From: Thiomicrorhabdus sp. Kp2
GTDB taxonomy: Bacteria > Pseudomonadota > Gammaproteobacteria > Thiomicrospirales > Thiomicrospiraceae
Length of the DNA: 64,000 nt
Assembly: GCF_000478585.1 (NCBI RefSeq)
Contig: NZ_ARWI01000001.1
Span: forward strand, 682,001 to 746,000
Direction of reading: 5' to 3'
The notes below the pieces were generated by a model. The model was not told where the DNA came from and searched no databases. It was given only the letters and a program-made list of their open reading frames with translations. This document shows, in pieces, positions 42,474 through 51,114 of this stretch; positions within the stretch are counted from its first letter, which is position 1; the number at the start of each line of letters is the position of its first letter. The position numbers and the translations under genes are program-made.

Positions 42474-43946
42474 CTAGCTATTTGAATCAGCAGACTGGCT
42501 GCGTTTTCTGTAAAAATTTCGATTACGACGAACACGCTTCTTGCGCTGTGGTTTTTCTACAGAATTTGCAAAAGCGACCTGTTCAACGGGGTCTTTTTCT
42601 TGATAAGTTGTCCACCAATCAAATATAGATGCCATTTCTGTCTCACCTGCAGCAACCCTTACACCTAAAAAGTCATAAGCCGCCCTAAAACGAGGATGCT
42701 CCATCATTTTTTGTGCTCTATCACCATGTCGTTTAGGTAATCGATGTTGTAAATTCCAGATATCACGCATCTGTGCAGTAAAGCGCTTAGGTATTGCGGT
42801 ACGTTTAATTTGCTGTTCAATCACATCATTTGCTGCCGCAAAAAAGGCATCTTGGTGAGCAAAACCTTCATCCAAAAAGTACTGTTTTCTCTGAAGCATA
42901 GGCTCCCAAAGCATGGCTGAGAATAGAAAGGCTGGGTTAACCGATTTGCCTTCTTGAATACGGCTATCTGTACTTTTAAGCGCCTCAATCACCAACATTC
43001 TTGGAAAACCGTCTTTCTCTTCTGAAAGAATTTGCTCAGTAAGCGGGAATAAATGCTTAAACAAATCATAATGGCGAAGTTTTTCAAATACTTCAACCGC
43101 CACGCCGCTATGAAAAAGCTTTAAGACTTCTTCAAATAGACGTGCATTTGACACGTCTTGCATAAGAGGAGCTAATTTAACAATCGGTTTTTCGGTTTTT
43201 TTCTCAATTTTAAAACCAAGCTTTGCAGCAAAACGAATAGCACGAATCATTCGTACAGGGTCTTCACGATAGCGAGTTTCTGGATCACCAATTAAACGAA
43301 GCTGACCTTTTTTAATATCTTCTAAACCACCTGTATAATCGGTAATTGAAAAGGTTTTAATGTCGTAATAAAGCGCATTGACCGTAAAATCTCTGCGCCA
43401 CACATCTTCTTCAATTGAGCCGTATACATTATCTCTTAACAGACGACCGCTATCATCCACTTGTCTTGCTGGACCTGATAACTTTCCATTGCGTCCAAAG
43501 CGGTCTTTTCGCCCATCGCCATCACCTTGGCCACGGAAAGTAGCAACCTCAATGACCATACGACCAAAACGAACGTGCGCTAAACGAAATCTACGCCCAA
43601 TTAAACGACAACGTTGCTTAAAAACATGCTTAACTTGGTCGGGTTCTGCACTGGTCACCACATCAAAGTCTTTAGGTTCAAGTCCTAGCAATAAGTCACG
43701 GACACAACCACCAACTAAATAACTATCGTAGCCACCACGCTTTAAACCATATAAAACATCTAATGCTGCTTTATCGATTTGCTTGCGAGAAATACCGTGT
43801 TTTTGACGCTTAACAACAACGGGAGAGTTTTTGCCTATTGAACCATGTTCAGGTAGGGATTTTGACCTTGAGAAAAAGGCACTGATTTTACGAATAATTC
43901 GTTGCATATAGGAATATAAATTTATGTTCACTGAATAGAGTTTCAT
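42474..43946 (-). CDS. pcnB: Poly(A) polymerase I
   Basis: The enzyme adds poly(A) tails that mark RNA for decay. The nucleotidyltransferase core has LVGGCVRDLLLGLEPKDFDVVTSA with catalytic acidic residues, the RNA-binding RRFRLAHVRFG, and REDPVRMIRAIRFAAKLGF. The C-terminal tail is strongly basic (PQRKKRVRRNRNFYRKRSQS). The frame has 490 codons. The internal ATG at 43907 (MQRIIRKISAFF) aligns better with the E. coli start, and neither has a clear ribosome-binding site, so the first 13 residues are uncertain. Confidence 0.94.
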   Translation of the reverse strand: MKLYSVNINLYSYMQRIIRKISAFFSRSKSLPEHGSIGKNSPVVVKRQKHGISRKQIDKAALDVLYGLKRGGYDSYLVGGCVRDLLLGLEPKDFDVVTSAEPDQVKHVFKQRCRLIGRRFRLAHVRFGRMVIEVATFRGQGDGDGRKDRFGRNGKLSGPARQVDDSGRLLRDNVYGSIEEDVWRRDFTVNALYYDIKTFSITDYTGGLEDIKKGQLRLIGDPETRYREDPVRMIRAIRFAAKLGFKIEKKTEKPIVKLAPLMQDVSNARLFEEVLKLFHSGVAVEVFEKLRHYDLFKHLFPLTEQILSEEKDGFPRMLVIEALKSTDSRIQEGKSVNPAFLFSAMLWEPMLQRKQYFLDEGFAHQDAFFAAANDVIEQQIKRTAIPKRFTAQMRDIWNLQHRLPKRHGDRAQKMMEHPRFRAAYDFLGVRVAAGETEMASIFDWWTTYQEKDPVEQVAFANSVEKPQRKKRVRRNRNFYRKRSQSADSNS

Positions 43947-44028
43947 TTTAGCGTGTTTTAGAGATACTGCAATGAATTCACTATTTTTTTAAGGTTTAAA
44001 AATAGATAAATTAAATTTCTTGCTTAAT

Positions 44029-44058
44029 TAGAATAGTCATTCTAGAATACTTATTCTA
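44029..44058. promoter_or_regulatory. Doubled operator upstream of the TetR gene
   Basis: Two copies of TAGAAT-N4-ATTCTA (44029-44044 and 44043-44058) share two bases, making one near-perfect 30-bp palindrome that ends 27 bp before the TetR-family gene. The design suggests two dimers side by side and autoregulation of the TetR operon. Confidence 0.75.
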
Positions 44059-44085
44059 ATAAACGCCTTTTATAGTTGAAAATGT

Positions 44086-44676
44086 ATGACATCTTATCTA
44101 CACAACACAGAGCTTCCTAACTCCCAGCTCAAGACCTTACAAAGTGCATTAGTGCTTTTTGTTGAAAAAGGTTTTTTTAACACCTCCATTCCCGATCTAG
44201 TCAAACATTCAGGCGTTAGTACGGGCTCAATTTACCATGCATTTAAAGACAAGCAGGCCATTGCAGAAGCATTGATGAAAGCCCTACTAGTGCAAATAGA
44301 TAAGGAACAACAAGAGATTCTTATAAAGCACAGTTCAAGCTGGGAACGCTTCTATGAACTGTCTAAATGGATGATCGAAACCGCAGACAAACACCCTCAA
44401 GTAATGCAATTTATTTTAAACGCTCGCCATAAAGAGTTTATGCCGCACTTGAAACCAATTTGCTCTTCACAACCGTTTATAACACTTAGAAGCGTTATTC
44501 AAAAAGGCATGGAAGATGGCGAAGTTATTGAAATGGACGTTATGGTTGCAGCATCAAGCACGTTTGGTGGGGTCATGCGCCTTATTCAACTTGGTTTAGA
44601 CAATGTTCTTGAAAAACCACTGCCTGAATACCTGGATCAAATCACCCGAACAAGTTGGCGCAGCATTGCTACGTAA
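44086..44676 (+). CDS. TetR/AcrR-family transcription regulator
   Basis: The 196-residue repressor has the TetR N-terminal helix-turn-helix: ALVLFVEKGFFNTSIPDLVK, then HSGVSTGSIYHAFKDKQAIAEALM. The C-terminal ligand-binding region is helical and typical in size. It precedes a membrane protein and a metallo-beta-lactamase-fold protein on the same strand, so it probably controls them through the doubled operator just upstream. The ligand is unknown. Confidence 0.9.
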   Translation: MTSYLHNTELPNSQLKTLQSALVLFVEKGFFNTSIPDLVKHSGVSTGSIYHAFKDKQAIAEALMKALLVQIDKEQQEILIKHSSSWERFYELSKWMIETADKHPQVMQFILNARHKEFMPHLKPICSSQPFITLRSVIQKGMEDGEVIEMDVMVAASSTFGGVMRLIQLGLDNVLEKPLPEYLDQITRTSWRSIAT

Positions 44677-44718
44677 TAACAACTTTATTATTTATAAAAA
44701 CTAAAAGAAGAATATTTA

Positions 44719-45150
44719 ATGTTTACTACAAAATTTAATTTAATTTGGACTTATTGGTTCATTGCCGACCTACTCTTAATTGTAGGAGTCACCGTTGAGC
44801 CTCAAGCCATTGGGTGGGCCATTGCATTCAACATTATTCAAGTTATTCACTTCTTTTGGCTCACACCACAAATTTCTAACTTTGCGGTACAGGTCAGAAT
44901 TGCTTACCTATTTTTATTACTAATTGCGCTTTACCCACCGCTCTATTTTATTTTCTATTTACAAATCATTGGCACCACAGCCATGGTGGTATTTAACTAC
45001 TGTTTTTTAGCTCGTTTTATGTCACTTATGCCTTGGAACACCAGCCAGGCTTATACATTGCCCTACATCCTAAATACTTTTTTATCTAAACCTGTTGAAG
45101 GTAGTGTTCAACAACCAAAACAACCGACACTTTATAGGAGTTCACTATGA
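44719..45150 (+). CDS. Small multi-pass membrane protein, function unknown
   Basis: The 143-residue protein has four predicted membrane helices (about residues 8-25, 30-48, 58-80, 82-105), with aromatic-rich segments such as YLFLLLIALYPPLYFIFYLQ. A soluble tail of about 30 residues follows. It has no recognised motif. It lies between the TetR gene and the metallo-beta-lactamase-fold gene, whose ATG overlaps its stop by four bases (ATGA), so the two are co-translated and may act together. Confidence 0.7.
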   Translation: MFTTKFNLIWTYWFIADLLLIVGVTVEPQAIGWAIAFNIIQVIHFFWLTPQISNFAVQVRIAYLFLLLIALYPPLYFIFYLQIIGTTAMVVFNYCFLARFMSLMPWNTSQAYTLPYILNTFLSKPVEGSVQQPKQPTLYRSSL

Positions 45151-46256
45151 AAAAAAGTGCATTTTATGGCTCATTAATTCTCTCATTAGCTTTTGCAGCA
45201 CCTGTCAATGCTGAGGAAGATGTATACACGGAAAGCTTTGCTAACTATTCAAAAGAACTAAAAAATTTTGAAGGAGAGAAAGGACTTGCTCAAAGTATTG
45301 AAGCTTATCAAAAAGAGGTACTGCAAGTACAAGCTCAAACGGGCTATATTGGCAAACACATAACTCTCCCGCAACCCATTAAAGTTTCGGACGGTGTTTA
45401 TACCGTAGTAGGTAGCTTAATTTGGCACAACCCAAGCAACTTTGGTTTAAACAACAACCTCACCTTTATAGAGTTTGAAGATGGCGTGTTTGTTTTTAAC
45501 GCTGGCCCTAATCCAGCGGTCGCCTATGCCTTTCACCAACAAATAAAAAAAATCACCAATAAACCCGTTAAATGGGTGGCTGTTGAAAACAGTCAAGGTC
45601 ACGCCTACTTAGGCGCAAGCTACTGGGCTGCTCAAGGGGTTAAAAACTTTTACTCTCACAGCGTGGCTAATAATGACTTTCACAAAGGCTTTAAACGCAT
45701 TAAAAAAAGCTGGGCAGACCGTGTTGGCCATGAAATTACTGAGTCCGCCAAAGATGTATCGGATAAATTCACCACATTTGAAGATAAGATCACTGTTGAT
45801 GTTGGAGGCGGAGAAACCGTTGAGATTATGAATTTTGGTGCAGGTCACACTCCTGGCTCAACCATTGTTTACCTACCTAAACGCAATATTGTTTTGCCTG
45901 GAGATTTAGCCTATAACAGCCGAATGATTGCCCTGTTTTCCTATACAGACACTCAAAAATGGGTACAAACTTTTGCAAAATTCATGGATGCAATGCCTAA
46001 AGACGTTTTAGTTATTCCAGGCCACGGTGCGCCAACTAATATGCAAAAAGTTAAGCAAGATACTTATGACTATTTAACCTTTATGCATAAAGAAGTTAAG
46101 GCGGTTATTGATGCAGGCGGTGCAATTGAAGACCTTGACCAGATTGACCAGTCTGCCTATAAAGAACGTCCTGTTTTTGAACAAACGCATAAACATAACG
46201 CGGTGCATATTTATAAAGAATTTACAGGTGCTGACTTAGGACAAAGCAACGAATAA
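45147..46256 (+). CDS. Periplasmic metallo-beta-lactamase-fold protein with degenerate first metal motif
   Basis: The 369-residue protein has a Sec signal peptide (cleavage after VNA, residue 22). The alpha-beta-beta-alpha fold shows NNNLTFIEFEDGVFVFNAG, GAGHTPGS (H234), LPGDLAYN (D253) and VIPGHGAPT (H293). The usual HxHxDH motif is replaced by ENSQGHAYLG (residues 147-156), so most ligands of the first metal site are missing. It resembles periplasmic SoxH-like or quinoprotein-associated hydrolases in overall layout. It is the last gene of the TetR operon. The reaction is unknown and may need only one metal ion. Confidence 0.8.
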   Translation: MKKSAFYGSLILSLAFAAPVNAEEDVYTESFANYSKELKNFEGEKGLAQSIEAYQKEVLQVQAQTGYIGKHITLPQPIKVSDGVYTVVGSLIWHNPSNFGLNNNLTFIEFEDGVFVFNAGPNPAVAYAFHQQIKKITNKPVKWVAVENSQGHAYLGASYWAAQGVKNFYSHSVANNDFHKGFKRIKKSWADRVGHEITESAKDVSDKFTTFEDKITVDVGGGETVEIMNFGAGHTPGSTIVYLPKRNIVLPGDLAYNSRMIALFSYTDTQKWVQTFAKFMDAMPKDVLVIPGHGAPTNMQKVKQDTYDYLTFMHKEVKAVIDAGGAIEDLDQIDQSAYKERPVFEQTHKHNAVHIYKEFTGADLGQSNE

Positions 46257-46406
46257 ATCACAATTTTAAAACAAACTCGACCCATCGTTTATTTCATGTA
46301 AAAATAAGCAATGGGTTGCAAAAATAATCGAAAAGGATATTTGCCCTAATAGTAGGTTGCTAAACAGACAATTCAAGTGATGACTTGATATCAAGAGTAT
46401 TGAACA

Positions 46407-46853
46407 ATGACAACAATGAAACACCCCTTAGTTTCTTTTAGCTTAGTCGCTATGCAATTTGGCCTAATCGCTCTCCTGTTACTGCACTTACCACTCAGCC
46501 TACATGTAGCTGTACTAATTATTGAAGCTCTCGCTATTCTTATTGGCTTATGGGCCATACAAGCCATGCACTTAGGTCACTTTAATATTGTGCCTGATCC
46601 CATGCCTGATATCGAGCTAGTCACCGATGGGCCTTATCGATTTATCCGCCACCCAATGTATTTTTCTATTGTGCTTTTCTTTCTGCCACTAGTTGTTTTA
46701 GATTCAAGCTGGATTGGTCTATCTCTTTACCTAGCTCTTTTTATCACGCTATTTATTAAGCTCAGCTATGAAGAGTCATTATTGGTGGAAAAACTACCAC
46801 ATTATCAAATCTATCAACAACAAACCAAAAAACTGATTCCATTTATCCTATAA
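46407..46853 (+). CDS. Isoprenylcysteine-carboxymethyltransferase-like membrane protein
   Basis: The 148-residue protein has three to four membrane helices and the ICMT/PEMT-type C-terminal signature: GPYRFIRHPMYFSIVLFFLP, then YEESLLVEKLPHYQIYQQQT. Bacterial members methylate small lipophilic or phospholipid substrates with S-adenosylmethionine. The actual substrate is unknown. It is separated from the TetR operon by 150 bp and transcribed in the same direction; trpS follows after 97 bp. The ATG at 46416 is an alternative start. Confidence 0.82.
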   Translation: MTTMKHPLVSFSLVAMQFGLIALLLLHLPLSLHVAVLIIEALAILIGLWAIQAMHLGHFNIVPDPMPDIELVTDGPYRFIRHPMYFSIVLFFLPLVVLDSSWIGLSLYLALFITLFIKLSYEESLLVEKLPHYQIYQQQTKKLIPFIL

Positions 46854-46950
46854 AGATTCACGTTCAAACCCCGTTAGTCGCTAGTGTTTACACTCATAAA
46901 ATGCGAAAATAACGCCCACTTTATAACGCTAATACAAAGATACTAAAAGA

Positions 46951-47961
46951 ATGACAAACTCAAAACCGACACTATTTAGTGGTATTCAGCCTTCTGGCGA
47001 CTTAATGATTGGTAACTATATTGGCTCAATAAAAAATTGGGTTACCATGCAGGACGATTATGACTGCCTTTTTTCATTAGTAAATATGCACGCCATCACC
47101 GTTGAGCAAGACCCAAAAGAACTTTATAACCGCACTTTAGACTTTGTCTCTCTCTACCTTGCATCAGGTATCGATCCGAATAAGAGTAAAGTGTTCATCC
47201 AGTCACATGTTCCAGAACATGCCGAATTAGCCTGGTTGTTAAACTGTTCAACCTACATGGGTGAACTGAACCGAATGACGCAATTTAAAGATAAATCACA
47301 AAAGCACTCCCAAAATATCAATGTAGGCCTATTTGATTACCCAGTATTAATGGCGGCCGATATTTTGCTATACCAAACTGAGATGGTACCTGTTGGCGCA
47401 GATCAAAAGCAACACTTGGAGTTAACGCGTGATTTAGCGACACGTTATAACAACCGTTTTGAAAAAGAAATTTTTAAGATTCCTGAACCATTTATCCCGC
47501 CAACCACTTCGGGTGGACGCATTATGAGCCTGCAAGACCCGCTCTCTAAAATGTCAAAGTCAGATGAAAACAAAGGCAACTTTATAGCCCTGCTAGATGA
47601 CCCCAAAACCATTATTAAAAAGTTCAAAAAAGCCACGACAGATTCTGGATCAGAAATTCATTACGATTTAGAAAACAAACCTGGTGTTTCAAACCTCTTA
47701 ACCATTTATTCAGTCATTAGTGGCAAAACCATACCAGAAGTAGAAAAACACTTTGAAGGCAAAATGTATGGTCATTTAAAAGTTGAACTAGGTGAGTTGG
47801 TTGTGGATTATTTAGAACCCATGCAGAAGCGCTTCCATGAGATTCGTAATGAAGAAACTGAATTACGCACGATTTTAGCCAAAGGGGCAGAACAAGCTCG
47901 TGAACAAGCTCAAAGAACGCTTAAAACAGTGCATGAAGCCATCGGGTTTGTTTTACCATAA
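46951..47961 (+). CDS. trpS: Tryptophanyl-tRNA synthetase
   Basis: The 336-residue class I synthetase charges tRNA-Trp. The HIGH-like motif appears as [11 protein letters not shown] and the KMSKS motif as [13 protein letters not shown]. Tryptophan-pocket residues lie in [21 protein letters not shown] and [13 protein letters not shown]. Length is normal. A terminator follows directly. Confidence 0.97.
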   Translation: MTNSKPTLFSGIQPSGDLMIGNYIGSIKNWVTMQDDYDCLFSLVNMHAITVEQDPKELYNRTLDFVSLYLASGIDPNKSKVFIQSHVPEHAELAWLLNCSTYMGELNRMTQFKDKSQKHSQNINVGLFDYPVLMAADILLYQTEMVPVGADQKQHLELTRDLATRYNNRFEKEIFKIPEPFIPPTTSGGRIMSLQDPLSKMSKSDENKGNFIALLDDPKTIIKKFKKATTDSGSEIHYDLENKPGVSNLLTIYSVISGKTIPEVEKHFEGKMYGHLKVELGELVVDYLEPMQKRFHEIRNEETELRTILAKGAEQAREQAQRTLKTVHEAIGFVLP

Positions 47962-47992
47962 TTCAAACGCGTTCTAGCTAACCATTATTCCG

Positions 47993-48018
47993 AGCCCCAA
48001 ATTATTGGGGCTTTTTTT
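47993..48018 (+). terminator. Terminator after trpS
   Basis: AGCCCCAA-ATTA-TTGGGGCT followed by seven T residues. Confidence 0.94.
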
Positions 48019-48032
48019 CAATCCCGATAAAA

Positions 48033-48046
48033 TTACCAGGCCTGGT
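48033..48046. repeat. Dispersed palindrome copy 11
   Basis: TTACCAGGCCTGGT between the trpS terminator and the stop of the amidohydrolase gene. Confidence 0.9.
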
Positions 48047-48053
48047 TAATCCC

Positions 48054-48869
48054 CTACTCATTATTTTTGACTAATAAATTATAGGCATTTTCAAAAGCTA
48101 ATTTTCTTGAGACCTCTGGTGGCAACTCACTCAACCAAGTATGAATATCTTTCACCACCAAATCAAACGTATTCCAACGATTGACACTAAATGTATCCAC
48201 CGCCACCATAAAACGATCCTGATAATCAATAAATAGATCTCTCCACTCAGGCGTCAATCCACCCGTTTTCAATAACTGCTTATCCCTTACGGAAGTATCA
48301 ATAAATAAATGCTGAGGATGCTTTTTTAATACTGCACGCAAAAAGCTTGGTTCAGGTCTCGTTCCTAAATGCGCCCACAATACCGTTATATTTGGTGCTA
48401 ATGAAAAAATTTCATCCAAAATTTCCGCATCCCCATGCACCTGTAACATCAAATTACGCTCAACGGCAATCTGCACTATACGTTTTAACACAGGGCTTTT
48501 GCGATCTTTGGCAAAAATATGTAACTCACCCAAACCACGGTAAATTCCACTACCTAGCGCTGTTTCAACTCGTGGAATAACACTTTTATCCCACATCCAG
48601 TCGCGTTTATCGGCAAGTGTACGGTACAACCCCAAAAACGGAATAATTCGCTTAGGAGCATAATTATATAAAGCTTCTGTCCCATCATTAGGTGTACTTG
48701 AAACCAACGCATATTCAATTTTATTACGATCAAAGATTTCAATAATTTGCTTAGGTGAATAATGCTTCGCATCCTCACCACCATAATGCAGATGGCTATC
48801 AAACAAAACCTGCTGGGCTTGCACTAAAGACACAAACAATAATAACGTTGAGAAAAACAGAAGTCTCAT
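48054..48869 (-). CDS. Periplasmic amidohydrolase-2-family protein
   Basis: The 271-residue protein has a signal peptide (MRLLFFSTLLLFVSLVQA, cleavage after VQA, residue 18). A TIM-barrel amidohydrolase follows: metal-ligand motif FDSHLHYGG, then GLGELHIFA, MLQVHGDAE, VLWAHLGTRP, and VAVDTF at the end of the barrel. Members hydrolyse or decarboxylate small molecules. The substrate is unknown. It is framed by palindrome copies 11 and 12, which lie less than 900 bp apart, one on each side of the gene. Confidence 0.85.
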   Translation of the reverse strand: MRLLFFSTLLLFVSLVQAQQVLFDSHLHYGGEDAKHYSPKQIIEIFDRNKIEYALVSSTPNDGTEALYNYAPKRIIPFLGLYRTLADKRDWMWDKSVIPRVETALGSGIYRGLGELHIFAKDRKSPVLKRIVQIAVERNLMLQVHGDAEILDEIFSLAPNITVLWAHLGTRPEPSFLRAVLKKHPQHLFIDTSVRDKQLLKTGGLTPEWRDLFIDYQDRFMVAVDTFSVNRWNTFDLVVKDIHTWLSELPPEVSRKLAFENAYNLLVKNNE

Positions 48870-48908
48870 AATAAGCGACCTTACCTTAATTCAAATATTT
48901 TTTAAAAC

Positions 48909-48924
48909 TTACCAGGCCTGGTAA
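48909..48924. repeat. Dispersed palindrome copy 12 (perfect 16 bp)
   Basis: TTACCAGGCCTGGTAA, 40 bp upstream of the amidohydrolase start. Confidence 0.95.
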
Positions 48925-49001
48925 CAATTTTAGTTAAAAATTAAGTGTAGCAAATTACAAGAAAAAATTATAAAGAGAAGGGGTTTAGATATGCCGTAAA
49001 T

Positions 49002-49038
49002 AAAAAAGGCCTGTAATGATTTCTCATTACAAGCCTTT
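49002..49038 (-). terminator. Terminator of the tRNA unit
   Basis: GGC(C)TGTAATGA-4 bases-TCATTACA(A)GCC with T residues on the minus strand, just after tRNA-Arg. Confidence 0.88.
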
Positions 49039-49044
49039 AAAATA

Positions 49045-49121
49045 TGGTGCGCCCGAAGGGAGTCGAACCCCTAACCGCTCGGTTCGTAGCCGAGTACTCT
49101 ATCCAATTGAGCTACGGGCGC
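49045..49121 (-). tRNA. argV: tRNA-Arg (anticodon ACG)
   Basis: The 77-nt gene folds as a cloverleaf: acceptor GCGCCCG pairs with CGGGCGC, the T loop reads GGTTCGACTCC, and the anticodon stem CTCGG-CTACGAA-CCGAG places ACG. CCA is encoded. It follows tRNA-Ser and csrA as in E. coli (csrA-serV-argV). Confidence 0.97.
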
Positions 49122-49200
49122 CTTGTTTGTTGAGGCGTATTATAGAGAGAATTTGCTAGGAGTCAACTCTTATTTAATACTTAATTTCAACGAGTAGAAA

Positions 49201-49293
49201 TGGCGGAGACGGAGGGATTCGAACCCTCGATAGAGCTACAAACCCTATACTCCCTTAGCAGGGGAGCGCCTTCAGCCTCTCGGCCACGTCTCC
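49201..49293 (-). tRNA. serV: tRNA-Ser (anticodon GCT)
   Basis: The 93-nt gene has the long variable arm of class II tRNAs. The acceptor GGAGACG pairs with CGTCTCC, the anticodon stem CTCCC-CTGCTAA-GGGAG shows GCT, and CCA is encoded. It is probably co-transcribed with tRNA-Arg. Confidence 0.97.
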
Positions 49294-49450
49294 AATTTCT
49301 GTGGCGTATAATACAAGGTTACCCCCCTGTTGTAAACGCTGAATTCGTTTTTTTTATATTTATTTAAAACAGAATCTAAAATTAGAGAGGTTTCAACTAA
49401 TTGATTAGCAAATTTAATAAAATAGAATGAATTTCCAATCATTAAAATAT

Positions 49451-49651
49451 TCAGGCAGATGCTTGGGTATCTTCGGGTTCAACTGGTTTTTTTTCACCCA
49501 AGTTAAGCAACAACTCCTCTCTATGAATGGCAATATCATGGGGCGCATCTATACCAACACGCACTTGACCACCTTTAACGGACAGTATGGTCAATTTGAT
49601 ATTATCGGCAATAATTAGAGACTCATTCTCCCTTCGAGTTAAAACCAGCAT
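49451..49651 (-). CDS. csrA: Carbon storage regulator CsrA
   Basis: The 66-residue RNA-binding protein controls translation by binding GGA sites in leaders, affecting motility, biofilm and carbon storage. The family opening MLVLTRRENESLII is exact, followed by VRVGIDAPHDIAIHREELL. R44 equivalent (HREE) is present for RNA binding. Two tRNA genes follow, and alaS lies upstream with lysC in between, matching the usual alaS-csrA-serV-argV order with lysC inserted. Confidence 0.97.
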   Translation of the reverse strand: MLVLTRRENESLIIADNIKLTILSVKGGQVRVGIDAPHDIAIHREELLLNLGEKKPVEPEDTQASA

Positions 49652-49793
49652 GGCTTCATCCTATATGAATCTGTTCGTTAATTAAGTATAGTCGTTTCAA
49701 TGGCTACGCATAATTAGTTATGCTTATCATCTAATATTAGTAATTATTAATATAAGTCTAAGCCTACACCCTTTGATCCAATTATTCAGGCAT

Positions 49794-49817
49794 AAAAAAA
49801 CCTGCAAAAGCAGGTTC
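49794..49817 (-). terminator. Terminator after lysC
   Basis: ACCTGC-AAAA-GCAGGT followed on the minus strand by seven T residues, 23 bp beyond lysC. csrA therefore needs its own promoter in 49652-49793. Confidence 0.92.
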
Positions 49818-49839
49818 TTAACATTGCAAGACGTTAGAA

Positions 49840-51066
49840 TTATTTATCCAGTTCAAACGCTTCATGTAAAGATTGAACTGCTAACTCTAGGTTTGGCTCA
49901 TCAATAACCACAGAGATTTTAATCTCAGTAGTACCAATCATTTGAATATTGATATTGTTATCAGCCAAAGTTTTAAACATCTTACTGGCAATGCCAGCAT
50001 GTGATTTCATACCCACACCTACCATTGAAATTTTAACAATAGTGTCATCAGAAATTACTTCGCGAGCACCTAATGTCAAAGAGATACCTTGCAAGATTTC
50101 CAATGCGGCATCCATATCATTACGGCTAACCGTAAAGGTAAAGTCGGTTGTTCCGTCTACACCTTGGTTTTGAATAATCATATCAATTTCAATATTCGCG
50201 TCAGAAATAGGCCCAAGAATTTGATAAGCCACACCAGGTTTATCTGGCACACCTAAAATCATTAACTTTGCCTCATCTCGGCTAAATGCAATCCCTGAAA
50301 TGAGAGGCTTTTCCATATCATTATCCTTAAATTTATCTTCTGTGGTAATTAGAGTCCCCCCACCTTCTTTCATTGAAGACAGAACTCTTAAAGGTACATT
50401 GTATTTGCTGGCGAACTCTACTGAACGAATCTGTAGAACCTTGGCACCTAAACTGGCTAACTCAAGCATTTCATCGTAGGTTACGGTATCTAGACGCTTC
50501 GCTTCAGGTACAACACGTGGATCGGTAGTGTAAACGCCATCAACATCGGTATAAATTTGGCATTCATCCGCATTTAAAGCCGCCGCTAAGGCAACAGCCG
50601 TAGTATCTGAACCACCACGGCCTAAAGTGGTAATATCACCCTCCAAAGAAACCCCTTGGAAACCAGCAACCACAACCACTTTACCCTGATTCACTTGTTC
50701 TAGAATTTTAGTGCCGTCAATCTTATCAATTCGAGCTTTAGAGAAAGAGTCATCGGTTTGAATCGGTACTTGCCATCCCGTATAAGAGACTGCTGGGCAA
50801 TCTAAGTCTTGAAGCGCCATACTTAATAACGCAATCGTAACTTGCTCACCTGTTGTCAGCAATACATCCATTTCACGTTTTGATGGACGACTCTGCATCT
50901 CTTTAGCTAAAGCAGTTAAACGATTGGTCTCACCACTCATCGCTGAAACCGCCACCACAATTTGATGACCTTCACTAACAGATTTAGCGACTTGCTTGGC
51001 AACATGCTGGATTCGCTCTACATTTCCAACTGAAGTACCGCCAAATTTTTGAACAATTAATGCCAT
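49840..51066 (-). CDS. lysC: Aspartate kinase
   Basis: The 408-residue enzyme phosphorylates aspartate, entry to lysine, threonine and methionine synthesis. The kinase domain begins VQKFGGTSVGNVERI and has TTGEQVTIALLSMAL and LGRGGSDTTAVALAAAL. Two ACT domains (about 265-400) include GVPDKPGVAYQI and GVGMKSHAGIASKMF, for feedback control. It lies 48 bp after alaS with no room for a lysine riboswitch. Confidence 0.96.
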   Translation of the reverse strand: MALIVQKFGGTSVGNVERIQHVAKQVAKSVSEGHQIVVAVSAMSGETNRLTALAKEMQSRPSKREMDVLLTTGEQVTIALLSMALQDLDCPAVSYTGWQVPIQTDDSFSKARIDKIDGTKILEQVNQGKVVVVAGFQGVSLEGDITTLGRGGSDTTAVALAAALNADECQIYTDVDGVYTTDPRVVPEAKRLDTVTYDEMLELASLGAKVLQIRSVEFASKYNVPLRVLSSMKEGGGTLITTEDKFKDNDMEKPLISGIAFSRDEAKLMILGVPDKPGVAYQILGPISDANIEIDMIIQNQGVDGTTDFTFTVSRNDMDAALEILQGISLTLGAREVISDDTIVKISMVGVGMKSHAGIASKMFKTLADNNINIQMIGTTEIKISVVIDEPNLELAVQSLHEAFELDK

Positions 51067-51114
51067 GTTTTTATCTTTACTTACTTAAAGAGTCAAAGAC
51101 TCTGCAATTTATAA

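Noticed and set aside
51067-51114. Lysine riboswitch before lysC
   Set aside because: Only 48 bp separate alaS from lysC, far too short for a lysine riboswitch.
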